This document shows positions 14,028-20,495 of a stretch of DNA of 29,956 nucleotides, piece after piece. The stretch is from W0P28-013 sp051878315 (lineage in GTDB: Bacteria; Bacteroidota; Bacteroidia; Bacteroidales; Paludibacteraceae): assembly GCA_051878315.1 (NCBI GenBank), contig JBJEJW010000003.1:1-29956 (forward strand), read 5' to 3'. The notes beneath the pieces are model-generated. The model saw only the letters and a list, made by a program, of their open reading frames with translations, ran no database searches and was not told the DNA's origin. A program made the translations under genes and the position numbers. Each line of letters starts with the position of its first letter. Within the stretch, counting starts at the first letter, position 1.

Positions 14028-14171
14028 ATGAAACTGAAACAACCAATCTGTAAAAAGCAGGAGAAAATCGGGCGCGTAGCCGCCGGAAAAACCAAAAAGG
14101 CATGTAAAAAAACAACCAAATGTACCAAAAAACGTGGTTGTAAAAAGATGTCTGAATATACCTTATTTTAA
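14028..14171 (+). CDS. 47-residue Lys/Cys-rich miniprotein
   Basis: The product has about 16 lysines, 3 arginines and 4-5 cysteines, with spaced motifs such as KKACKKTTKCTKKRGCKK. It has no membrane segment. It lies 12 bp after the spanin candidate and 17 bp before the LPD1/zincin gene. The composition suggests nucleic-acid binding or condensation, possibly disulphide-stabilised. It is too short for a family assignment, and its coding status rests on spacing and bias. Confidence 0.5.
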   Translation: MKLKQPICKKQEKIGRVAAGKTKKACKKTTKCTKKRGCKKMSEYTLF

Positions 14172-14188
14172 CCCTAAAATCAACGAAT

Positions 14189-15667
14189 ATGAAACGTAAA
14201 TTGGTAGATACAAATATGTCAATATCGGTTGGCGGACGTGCCGAAAAGTATTGGCTCGGTCGAGGTGTTAAATCAAAATTTTCGGATGCCGACAGGAAAG
14301 GCGACGATGTCGATTTGCACGCACTACTGACTAAATACAACCTCAAAGGGTTTGAATTTGGCAATTGGTTGAGCAACGACGAGCGCTACGACCATATACT
14401 TGCTTGTCATGAGGCTTTGCATAATCTTGCATGGGTGATGCACACGCACAATTTGGGTATCGACCGACAAGTCGGCATCGCATTTGGTGCGCGTGGCAGC
14501 AACCGAGCATTAGCACACTACGAGCCAGGCAATAATATGATAAATCTGACCAAAACGAAAGGTCATCAGTCGTTGGCACACGAGTATGGGCACGCCCTCG
14601 ATTGGAATTTTGGCCGATATGTCGATCAGAACAAAACCTATAATTGGCTGACAGGAGGCGATTCCACAGCAAAAACGTTGCCACAAAACACCGGTGCACA
14701 GTTGCGCCATTACACAAACGCCATTGTCGATACCATCAAAACAACAGGCAGTTATGCACGCCTATCAAAATCTGGCGAGTATTGGCATCGACGTAACGAA
14801 ATATTTGCACGCTCCTTCGAGCAGTATGTATGTTATTGCGTAAAAACGGCTGAAAAGTCCGGTGCATCGACACGCTACCTTTGCAAATCGTGGAGTTACT
14901 ACACTACCGGCGATCAGGCTTACCTTACCGAATCGGACTTCAAAAAGGTGCTGCCACTGTTCAAACTACTTGTTGCCGAGTTCGGCAAATTCATGAACAA
15001 TAAAGGCACATTGCGTGCGATGCCGTATTATATGGCTCAAACAAAAGTCGCCCAACCGTTAAAAAAAGCGGCTCAAACGCCAGCCAAACCAAAGGCTACG
15101 CCAAAGGCAAAAACCGCACCTAAACCTAAAATTATCGTGGCAAGTTCAAAGATAACACAAGAGCAAGCCGCCAAATGGTTGTACACGTTGGTAAAAATTA
15201 AGAAGAATGCACCTGATTCCAATATGGTGTATAGCAATAGAATTCTATACACAGCCAATGGCTCTATGGTGGCCACCGATGGACATGTAATGGCATACAT
15301 ACCGGCAGGAATTTTCGTCAGCACACCGAAAAAAGATGTTATTTTGCACGAAGACGGAAGACACGCAGACGTATTTCCAAAAAAATGGAATAGTATATGG
15401 CCAAAATCGTTAAGCAAGCCTGTTGTACTCGATATTGCCTCCGAACTGAAACGCACGCCGAAACAAGGTATTCGCAACTATTCAGAAGAATTTGAGTACT
15501 ACGAAAAAGCGGGATTTCGATTCGACAAAACACGCTACAAACGTACGATGACATTTTTGAAATATTTCGGCAAAGAGTGCTTGTTCGAGGCAAACACGAA
15601 CACCAATATGGCATCGCAATTCTCCATCGGCACGGTGAAAGTGATTTTAATGCCGTTAGCAAAATGA
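14189..15667 (+). CDS. LPD1-metallopeptidase polyvalent protein with clamp-like C-terminal region
   Basis: The 492-residue protein has three parts. Residues about 15-125 match the LPD1 domain of phage polyvalent proteins (KYWLGRG, KGFEFGNWLS, GIAFGARGSNRALAHYEP, MINLTKTKG). Residues 126-215 form a zincin with LAHEYGHALDW (His131, Glu132, His135) and the likely third ligand Glu204 in NEIFARSFE. After a Pro/Lys/Ala linker (about 290-315) the last 170 residues contain SMVATDGHVMAY (about 359-370), which recalls the ATDGHRLA motif of DNA polymerase III beta clamps. Polyvalent proteins of this kind are injected with phage or plasmid DNA and act on the host early. Confidence 0.75.
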   Translation: MKRKLVDTNMSISVGGRAEKYWLGRGVKSKFSDADRKGDDVDLHALLTKYNLKGFEFGNWLSNDERYDHILACHEALHNLAWVMHTHNLGIDRQVGIAFGARGSNRALAHYEPGNNMINLTKTKGHQSLAHEYGHALDWNFGRYVDQNKTYNWLTGGDSTAKTLPQNTGAQLRHYTNAIVDTIKTTGSYARLSKSGEYWHRRNEIFARSFEQYVCYCVKTAEKSGASTRYLCKSWSYYTTGDQAYLTESDFKKVLPLFKLLVAEFGKFMNNKGTLRAMPYYMAQTKVAQPLKKAAQTPAKPKATPKAKTAPKPKIIVASSKITQEQAAKWLYTLVKIKKNAPDSNMVYSNRILYTANGSMVATDGHVMAYIPAGIFVSTPKKDVILHEDGRHADVFPKKWNSIWPKSLSKPVVLDIASELKRTPKQGIRNYSEEFEYYEKAGFRFDKTRYKRTMTFLKYFGKECLFEANTNTNMASQFSIGTVKVILMPLAK

Positions 15668-16080
15668 TAAAAAGGAAACCAACAGCAACAATACACAATT
15701 TGTCAGGCGTTTTTGTCGGGCGAATAACGCAAACCCGTGCCAAACAAATTGGCTGCAAATGTGCGGATATATTTTTGACAAAGAACTATGTGCGACATAT
15801 CAAATTAGTGCATAGTAAAGAGTTAGATGCTTTAGGAATTACCGTCGAAAACTATGTACGCATGATAGTAGAACACTATAATGAAGTGAGAGAAGGTACA
15901 CACAACTCCATTTTGCTTATTGTCCGACAAACAGGCAGAACTACTCATGATGCCGCTGCCATCCGTTTATTCTACGACAAACCGCATGATTGGTGGGAAA
16001 TAAAAACGGCAGAACCGAGAAGTACTGCCGATTTGGATAAACGAAAACTTTTGTGGAAGAAGAGCCAACCTCCTAAATAG
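15664..16080 (+). CDS. H-x4-H (PBECR-like) nuclease-like effector 3
   Basis: The 138-residue protein starts at ATG 15664, overlapping the preceding stop (ATGA), so it is coupled to the LPD1/zincin gene. It contains NYVRHIKLVHSKELDALGIT (His45, His50) and NEVREGTHNSILLIVRQT, aligning with effectors 1 and 2. An earlier in-frame start at 15577 would overlap the upstream gene by 90 bp and is not favoured. The family resemblance suggests an RNase. The stop codon is part of a hairpin of the next antisense RNA unit. Confidence 0.55.
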   Translation: MIKRKPTATIHNLSGVFVGRITQTRAKQIGCKCADIFLTKNYVRHIKLVHSKELDALGITVENYVRMIVEHYNEVREGTHNSILLIVRQTGRTTHDAAAIRLFYDKPHDWWEIKTAEPRSTADLDKRKLLWKKSQPPK

Positions 16081-16166
16081 TTCCTGCAACTATTTCCATT
16101 TGTACCTCGCTGCAATCAAAGCAGGGCAACAGGTATATGGCAAACAGACCACAAAGCTTTCACCGG
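16070..16166 (-). ncRNA. Antisense-oriented small RNA unit 6
   Basis: From the promoter at 16167-16197 an RNA would run leftward through a two-part stem (TACCT/AGGTA outside, CTGC/GCAG inside) to the hairpin AAATAGTT (16075-16082) / AACTATTT (16088-16095), which contains the effector stop codon. The final hairpin lacks a good T-run on the minus strand, so the 3' end is uncertain. Confidence 0.5.
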
Positions 16167-16197
16167 CAAAAGTATAACAAATTTTTGAAACGACAAA
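16167..16197 (-). promoter_or_regulatory. Minus-strand promoter of small RNA unit 6
   Basis: The minus strand reads TTTG, 19 bases, then TACTTTTG, a full match to the consensus. The -33 element directly abuts the ATG of the lysozyme gene on the other strand. Confidence 0.7.
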
Positions 16198-16770
16198 ATG
16201 AAACTACCAAAATTGACAAAACAGCAATACATTGTCATCGGATCGGTGGCCGGCATCAGTGTGATGGCGGCCATGGTGATGGCCATCGTCTTTGTCATAC
16301 GCAAACAATTAAACAGCAAACAAACTATGGGAAACAAGACAACAGGCAGTGCCGGCGTGGCACTCATCAAACAGTTCGAGGGTTGCCGCCTCACGGCCTA
16401 CAAACCCGTGCCGACCGAGCCGTACTACACCATCGGTTACGGCCACTATGGTGCCGACGTACAAGCCGGCCAAACCATCACACAGTCCGAAGCCGAAGCG
16501 CTTCTGCGTAACGATTTAGCACAGTTTGAGGCGTGCATCAACGCCGAAGGGCTCACCATCAGTCAAAACCAATTCGACGCGTTGGTGTCGTTGTGCTACA
16601 ACATCGGCACCGGAAACCTGCGCTCATCGACCCTTTTGCGCAAAGTGAAAGCCGACCCGAACGATGCCACCATTGCCGACGAGTTTCTGCGTTGGAACAA
16701 AGCCGGAGGCATTGCCCTTGCCGGTCTGACCCGTCGTCGCCAAGCCGAAGCCGACCTGTATTTTTCGTAA
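16198..16770 (+). CDS. Membrane-anchored GH24-type lysozyme
   Basis: A membrane segment at about 11-35 precedes a phage-lysozyme domain (about 50-190): LIKQFEGCRLTAYKP with catalytic Glu61, then YYTIGYGHYG (Thr78), GQTITQSEAEALLRNDL, DALVSLCYNIGTGNLRSST and GLTRRRQAEADLY. The aspartate normally 8-10 residues after the glutamate is not seen; the loop reads AYKPVPTEPYYTIGYG, two residues longer than in T4-type enzymes. The uncleaved-looking N-terminal segment suggests a signal-arrest-release endolysin or a virion-bound lytic enzyme. It ends the rightward operon and is followed by a terminator. Confidence 0.85.
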   Translation: MKLPKLTKQQYIVIGSVAGISVMAAMVMAIVFVIRKQLNSKQTMGNKTTGSAGVALIKQFEGCRLTAYKPVPTEPYYTIGYGHYGADVQAGQTITQSEAEALLRNDLAQFEACINAEGLTISQNQFDALVSLCYNIGTGNLRSSTLLRKVKADPNDATIADEFLRWNKAGGIALAGLTRRRQAEADLYFS

Positions 16771-16773
16771 AAC

Positions 16774-16805
16774 AAATAACCGCCAAAGGTTTTTGGCGGC
16801 TATTT
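16774..16805 (+). terminator. Terminator after the late operon
   Basis: A long stem (AAATA-CCGCCAAA pairing with TTTGGCGG-TATTT) follows the lysozyme stop by 3 bp. It lies between convergent transcription units, the late operon and the toxin-antitoxin array. There is no clean T-run, so termination could be weak or bidirectional. Confidence 0.65.
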
Positions 16806-16882
16806 GTGTTGCAGAAAAAAATATCCCCTACTGAAAGTAGTGGAAAAGGGTTGGGTAAGAACTCTTTTTGTTTGCAATCACA

Positions 16883-17134
16883 TTACTCAATTCGTCCGCG
16901 GTGTAATTGATCAATGGGGAATATCAAGTCCCAATTTTTACCCCAAACGATGTTGCCATCCTCAATCTTGAACTGCCGGAACTTGCGTTCATCAAGATAT
17001 TTGTTATACTGCGGGTGCGGGTATCTCCATATGAAAGCTCCAATATCCACAATCTGTGAGGTGTTGTCGCTGAAAGTCAGATGCACGGAAAGATTGCCTG
17101 CGTCCGATGCGTTAGTAATATACAAGCGTTTCAT
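16883..17134 (-). CDS. DUF2442-like protein
   Basis: The 83-residue protein begins MKRLYITNASDAGNLSVHLT and has the DUF2442 layout: strands, FSDNTSQIVDIGAF, a Phe/Asp-rich middle, NIVWGKNWDLIFPIDQL. DUF2442 proteins often accompany toxin-antitoxin genes. ATG 17134 is chosen because it lies 8 bp after the PIN gene; a longer frame from 17188 would overlap that gene. It is probably the last gene of the PIN operon. Confidence 0.7.
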   Translation of the reverse strand: MKRLYITNASDAGNLSVHLTFSDNTSQIVDIGAFIWRYPHPQYNKYLDERKFRQFKIEDGNIVWGKNWDLIFPIDQLHRGRIE

Positions 17135-17142
17135 ATTAGAGT

Positions 17143-17553
17143 TTAGCGCTTTATGATTCTTACTTGCTTGGGTGATACCACAGAACATCTGAAAGAACGA
17201 AAGTCCTTCCCGTTATTTGTAACAAAATAATGACACTTTTTCTTTTGACTGATAGTATATTGAATATTATCTTCAATATCATGTGCAGTCATACCGATTG
17301 CTTCCGTAATATCAGTGTTTACAAATGAAAGTACTTCATATCGGTGCATATAATCTACAACTATATTCCTAATATATTCGTTGGACATTTTTTTTTGCAA
17401 TACAGACACTAATTGCGCAATAGATAATGCAGATATATAGATCCGTTTACCCACTAACGTACTAAGATAGTGCAAACAATCTTTATCCTCTTTTCTGCCA
17501 ATCGATGCTCCAATCAGAACATTCGTATCAATAAAGATGTGATTGATATTCAT
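17143..17553 (-). CDS. PIN-domain toxin-like RNase
   Basis: The 136-residue protein has the PIN-domain acidic residues: Asp9 in HIFIDTNVL, Asp95 in HDIEDNIQYTIS and Asp117 in YFVTNNGKDFR. PIN toxins cleave RNA with a metal ion. The start overlaps the stop of the preceding small gene by 4 bp (ATGA), the normal coupling of antitoxin and toxin. Confidence 0.85.
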   Translation of the reverse strand: MNINHIFIDTNVLIGASIGRKEDKDCLHYLSTLVGKRIYISALSIAQLVSVLQKKMSNEYIRNIVVDYMHRYEVLSFVNTDITEAIGMTAHDIEDNIQYTISQKKKCHYFVTNNGKDFRSFRCSVVSPKQVRIIKR

Positions 17554-17738
17554 AATACAAATCCCAATTCTTTGTAATGTTTCTTTTCTGCGGCTGTAAG
17601 CAAATCCAAATTATTCACTACAAAATCTTGTTCTGCTACATCGTGAATATTCTTTTTGGTTAAACCTGCACGTTGCAGAATAATAGCAAGAATTTCTTGC
17701 CTTGCCTCTTTGGTTGCTTTGATTGTCTTCGTTGCCAT
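17550..17738 (-). CDS. Antitoxin of the PIN toxin
   Basis: The 62-residue protein is Lys/Ala/Leu-rich and helical, beginning MATKTIKATKEARQE. Position and 4-bp overlap with the PIN gene identify it as the cognate antitoxin; I recognise no specific DNA-binding family. It is transcribed from the promoter at 17767-17797. Confidence 0.75.
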   Translation of the reverse strand: MATKTIKATKEARQEILAIILQRAGLTKKNIHDVAEQDFVVNNLDLLTAAEKKHYKELGFVL

Positions 17739-17802
17739 AGTTTTGAAAGTTAAGTGATTTCATCGGCAAAGATACAAACTTTGTGCCGAACTACAAAATG
17801 TC
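17731..17802 (-). repeat. 72-bp repeated promoter segment, copy 1
   Basis: This segment is identical to 19304-19375. It contains the last bases of a start region, the shared 5' leader and the complete promoter. The duplicates bracket the three YafQ modules. Confidence 0.95.
17767..17797 (-). promoter_or_regulatory. Promoter of the PIN module
   Basis: The minus strand reads TTTG, 19 bases, then TATCTTTG. Between them lies the palindrome ACAAAGTTTGT, part of a larger dyad (GGCACAAAG ... CTTTGCC) that overlaps the -7 element and probably binds the antitoxin. Confidence 0.75.
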
Positions 17803-17816
17803 AGTTTTGAAAGTTT

Positions 17817-18002
17817 AGTGATTTTATTTGAATAAATCGGCGTGTGTGCCGGTGTTGGTGAATAGTAAAATCAGTTCAGTGTCGTTTTGTTGCCATACGA
17901 GCAACCAATCCGGCTGTAAATGGCATTCCCAATGACCTTTGTAATTACCTGTCAGTTTGTGAGGCTTGTATTTAGCCGGCAAAGTACCCGTTTCGGCAAG
18001 TA
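17817..18002 (-). repeat. 186-bp conserved toxin C-terminal block, copy 1
   Basis: This block recurs at 18323-18508 and 18832-19017 with only a few substitutions. It spans the 3' two thirds of each YafQ-type gene and its stop region. Confidence 0.9.
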
Positions 18003-18099
18003 AAGAGATCGCTTTTCGCAACAATTCCATATTATAACCTCTTTTCTTGCATTGTTCAACGTTTTTTTCGAAACGATTAGTAGTGGTAATTTGATACAT
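17824..18099 (-). CDS. YafQ-type mRNA interferase toxin A
   Basis: The 91-residue protein is a RelE-superfamily toxin of the YafQ type. The catalytic set is present: His in YKPHKL, then HLQPDWLLVW with His and Asp, and His in NTGTHADLF. The first 35 residues are unlike those of the two neighbours, but residues about 34-91 are encoded by a nearly identical 186-bp block. Its antitoxin gene lies 2 bp upstream. YafQ toxins cut mRNA on the ribosome. Confidence 0.9.
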   Translation of the reverse strand: MYQITTTNRFEKNVEQCKKRGYNMELLRKAISLLAETGTLPAKYKPHKLTGNYKGHWECHLQPDWLLVWQQNDTELILLFTNTGTHADLFK

Positions 18100-18101
18100 G
18101 T

Positions 18102-18308
18102 TTAGATGCCTAATTTTTTGAACAAGTCATTTGGGGTTTTATAAGTATTGATTTTGCCATCTCGGGCTTCTTGCATAGATATTTCAACATCTGTCAGTTT
18201 TTTTTCTTTTTTGGGTATTACTACTTTTGCACCAAGAGACACAATCAAGTCCAATGCCTTTTTGATGGTGTTGCTCCGTGCGTCGTACTCTAATGTGATA
18301 GTTGCCAT
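18102..18308 (-). CDS. Antitoxin A for YafQ-type toxin
   Basis: The 68-residue protein begins MATITLEYDARSNTIKKALD, a start shared with antitoxins B and C, and ends with a distinct tail (KTPNDLFKKLGI). The layout fits a RelB/DinJ-like antitoxin with an N-terminal DNA-binding or dimerisation part and a C-terminal toxin-binding part. It lies 2 bp upstream of its toxin. Confidence 0.8.
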   Translation of the reverse strand: MATITLEYDARSNTIKKALDLIVSLGAKVVIPKKEKKLTDVEISMQEARDGKINTYKTPNDLFKKLGI

Positions 18309-18322
18309 AGTTGTAAACGTTT

Positions 18323-18508
18323 AGTGATTTTATTTGAATAAATCGGCGTGTGTGCCGGTGTTGGTGAATAGTAAAATCAGTTCAGTGTCGTTTTGTTGCC
18401 ATACGAGCAACCAATCCGGCTGTAAATGGCATTCCCAAAGACCTTTGTATTTGCCTGTCAGTTTGTGAGGCTTGTATTTAGCCGGCAAAGTACCCGTTTC
18501 AGCAAGTA
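18323..18508 (-). repeat. 186-bp conserved toxin C-terminal block, copy 2
   Basis: The middle copy of the block differs from copy 1 at a handful of bases, for example the codons giving GLW instead of GHW. Confidence 0.9.
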
Positions 18509-18608
18509 ATGATACAACTTGTTGTAAAAGGGATAAGTTATATCCTCTTTTCTTGCACCGCGCATAATCTTTTTCAAAATGCTTGCTATATGTGATAGTG
18601 TATTTCAT
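18330..18608 (-). CDS. YafQ-type mRNA interferase toxin B
   Basis: The 92-residue protein begins MKYTITYSKHFEKDYARCKK. The YafQ catalytic residues are His48, His61, Asp65 and His87. ATG 18608 overlaps the antitoxin stop by 4 bp (ATGA) and is preferred to an upstream in-frame TTG. The C-terminal half is the shared block; the N-terminal half is specific. Confidence 0.9.
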   Translation of the reverse strand: MKYTITYSKHFEKDYARCKKRGYNLSLLQQVVSLLAETGTLPAKYKPHKLTGKYKGLWECHLQPDWLLVWQQNDTELILLFTNTGTHADLFK

Positions 18609-18817
18609 TTGCAAGCCATTTCTAATTTCTTAAACATATCATCAACATCTTTTGCATGATATACCCGACCGGCTTTTATATCTTCCAATGATTCGTCCAA
18701 GCCGCATTTTTTCATTTTTGGCTGCGTTGATGCTTTTGCACCCAAACCAATTAAAACATCAATGAGTTTATTTATTATTGCATTCCTTGCGTCGTACTCC
18801 AATGTGATAGTTGCCAT
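18605..18817 (-). CDS. Antitoxin B for YafQ-type toxin
   Basis: The 70-residue protein begins MATITLEYDARNAIINKLID and has its own C-terminal part (GRVYHAKDVDDMFKKLEM). The 4-bp overlap with toxin B shows pairing. The common head and different tail mirror the toxins, whose differing N-terminal halves may contact the tail. Confidence 0.8.
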   Translation of the reverse strand: MATITLEYDARNAIINKLIDVLIGLGAKASTQPKMKKCGLDESLEDIKAGRVYHAKDVDDMFKKLEMACK

Positions 18818-18831
18818 AGTTGTAAACGTTA

Positions 18832-19017
18832 AGTGATTTTATTTGAATAAATCGGCGTGTGTGCCGGTGTTGGTGAATAGCAAAATCAGTTCAGTATCGT
18901 TTTGCTGCCATACGAGCAACCAATCCGGCTGTAAATGGCATTCCCAATGACCTTTGTAATTACCTGTCAGTTTGTGAGGCTTGTATTTAGCCGGCAAAGT
19001 ACCCGTTTCGGCAAGTA
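18832..19017 (-). repeat. 186-bp conserved toxin C-terminal block, copy 3
   Basis: This is the third copy of the YafQ C-terminal block. Sequence identity stops sharply at its upstream edge, within each toxin gene, at the same codon in all three. Confidence 0.9.
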
Positions 19018-19117
19018 TATCAACCACTTTTTCCAAAATAGACACATCACGCCCTCTACCGATACACTTTCTTAAATCTTTTTTGAAGTTGTTGGTAAAT
19101 GTGATAGTGTATTTCAT
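18839..19117 (-). CDS. YafQ-type mRNA interferase toxin C
   Basis: The 92-residue protein begins MKYTITFTNNFKKDLRKCIG and continues into the shared C-terminal block with all YafQ catalytic residues. ATG 19117 overlaps the antitoxin stop (ATGA); a GTG at 19126 is less likely. Confidence 0.9.
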   Translation of the reverse strand: MKYTITFTNNFKKDLRKCIGRGRDVSILEKVVDILAETGTLPAKYKPHKLTGNYKGHWECHLQPDWLLVWQQNDTELILLFTNTGTHADLFK

Positions 19118-19311
19118 TTCAAACACTGATTAACTAAATCTTTACCATTCTTTGCGGTAAAGACACGACCATGTTTTATGTCTTCTTGCGATTTTTCAAA
19201 ACTTGTTTGATGTTTGCAGTTAGTTGAAAAAATGCCTAAAGACAAAATATAATCTATAGTTTTTTTGGCAAACGCATTCCTTGCGTCGTACTCTAATGTG
19301 ATAGTTGCCAT
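19114..19311 (-). CDS. Antitoxin C for YafQ-type toxin
   Basis: The 65-residue protein begins MATITLEYDARNAFAKKTID and ends with a distinct tail (GRVFTAKNGKDLVNQCLK). It is the first gene of the YafQ array, directly behind the promoter at 19340-19370. Confidence 0.8.
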   Translation of the reverse strand: MATITLEYDARNAFAKKTIDYILSLGIFSTNCKHQTSFEKSQEDIKHGRVFTAKNGKDLVNQCLK

Positions 19312-19375
19312 AGTTTTGAAAGTTAAGTGATTTCATCGGCAAAGATACAAACTTTGTGCCGAACTACAAAATGTC
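19304..19375 (-). repeat. 72-bp repeated promoter segment, copy 2
   Basis: Identical to 17731-17802. Its upstream edge reaches into the last codons of the DUF4248-like gene (stop at 19364-19366). Confidence 0.95.
19340..19370 (-). promoter_or_regulatory. Promoter of the YafQ array
   Basis: Same TTTG-19-TATCTTTG promoter with internal ACAAAGTTTGT palindrome as at 17767-17797. The two TA operons may thus share a regulator. Confidence 0.75.
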
Positions 19376-19579
19376 GATCACATATTTTTCGCACAGGTAT
19401 TTCACGGCAGCGGGGTTCAGCAGTTTTTCGTTGCCGGTGCATCCGCGCGCTTCGAGTTGTATTTTGTCGGTTCGCAGCCATCGGCGGAACGTGCTGTTGC
19501 TGACGCCGGCTGCGCGTGCCAACTCTGTTTTCAGCATCGAATGGTATTTGGGCTCATTGTTTTTCATAAAATTTGTCAT
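19364..19579 (-). CDS. DUF4248-like helix-turn-helix protein
   Basis: The 71-residue protein contains MLKTELARAAGVSNSTFRRW, a clear helix-turn-helix, followed by LLNPAAVKYLCEKY. This matches the DUF4248 type common in Bacteroidota phages and mobile elements, as I recall it. It overlaps the end of the upstream gene by 26 bp and is the last gene of the leftward operon. A regulatory DNA-binding role is likely. Confidence 0.75.
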   Translation of the reverse strand: MTNFMKNNEPKYHSMLKTELARAAGVSNSTFRRWLRTDKIQLEARGCTGNEKLLNPAAVKYLCEKYVIDIL

Positions 19580-20483
19580 ATTGTCTTAAAATTTGAAGTT
19601 TAGCCCCTACGGCATCTTTTAGTCTTACATACACCTCGATGCCATCAATGGAGCATAGGCAGTAGTCGGGGTCTGGAAATCGTCCGGTCATTTTTATGAT
19701 GTCGCTGTATGTGAAGGTTTCCACCTTCGGACGGTGTACCACGGGTCGCGTGGCGCGGTCTTCGTACAGCGAAACGAAGTTGCGCAGGCACCAATCGATT
19801 TTCATGGGTCGCTCGTTGCGTTCGCCGTTGAGTGTTGGCGATTCACTTGCGATCAGCAGGCAGTCGCATATTTCGTCGGGCGTATATACGCGCAGCAGGT
19901 TCGCAATATCGCGCGCGCGCGGTTCGGTCAGTTCGAGTACGGGCGGCATGTTTTTACAGCGCTCGTTCCAAAATTCGATAATTTTTTTTGTTTGCAAAGA
20001 AAAATCGGGCGCCGCCGTAGTAGTATGATTATATATATTATTATCTACTACTACTTCATCGTTTAGTTTAGTTTTGTTTAGTTTATTTTCTGTCGACGCA
20101 ACCTCGGTACCAACCTCGATACTAACCTCGTCAGTAACCTCGTCAGTAACCTCGTCAAAATTTGATGAGGTGGCTTTTTTTGCACTAACCTCATCAGCAA
20201 CCTTGTCAAAATTTGATAAGGTGTAAATTGTGGTGCCGTCGCCCGAGCGTGTTTCAAAATTGATGAGCCCGGCTTGTTTCAATCGGTTTCGCGCATCCTT
20301 CAGCGTGTTGAACGAAATACTCAAATCGACCTGAATTTTACGGTTGTTTCGCTTGAATGATTCTTTCCACGAAAGGCGATTGCATACATCTAAAAGGTAG
20401 AAGTATAGACTAATCTCCGTTGTTCGGAATGAATTTAGCTCGTTGGAAGTCCAAAAATTGTTGATAAGTTGTATGTAGTTCAT
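19554..20483 (-). CDS. Replication-initiator-like protein (winged helix plus DnaD-like tail)
   Basis: The 309-residue protein has an N-terminal winged-helix region (about 15-105, with LSISFNTLKDARNRLKQAGL) and a repetitive acidic linker in which DEV units recur (about 112-150). Its C-terminal helical region carries FWNERCKNMPPV and MKIDWCLRNFVSLYEDR. This order is typical of phage and plasmid replication initiators of the DnaD or primosome type in Bacteroidota. It follows the ATPase gene by 12 bp. Initiation of element replication is the likely role; partner helicase would come from the host. Confidence 0.65.
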   Translation of the reverse strand: MNYIQLINNFWTSNELNSFRTTEISLYFYLLDVCNRLSWKESFKRNNRKIQVDLSISFNTLKDARNRLKQAGLINFETRSGDGTTIYTLSNFDKVADEVSAKKATSSNFDEVTDEVTDEVSIEVGTEVASTENKLNKTKLNDEVVVDNNIYNHTTTAAPDFSLQTKKIIEFWNERCKNMPPVLELTEPRARDIANLLRVYTPDEICDCLLIASESPTLNGERNERPMKIDWCLRNFVSLYEDRATRPVVHRPKVETFTYSDIIKMTGRFPDPDYCLCSIDGIEVYVRLKDAVGAKLQILRQYDKFYEKQ

Positions 20484-20495
20484 AGTTCGTGCGTG

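Noticed and set aside
17731..19375. CRISPR array
   Set aside because: Repeats are long, few and separated by complete toxin and antitoxin genes, with no short spacers and no cas genes.
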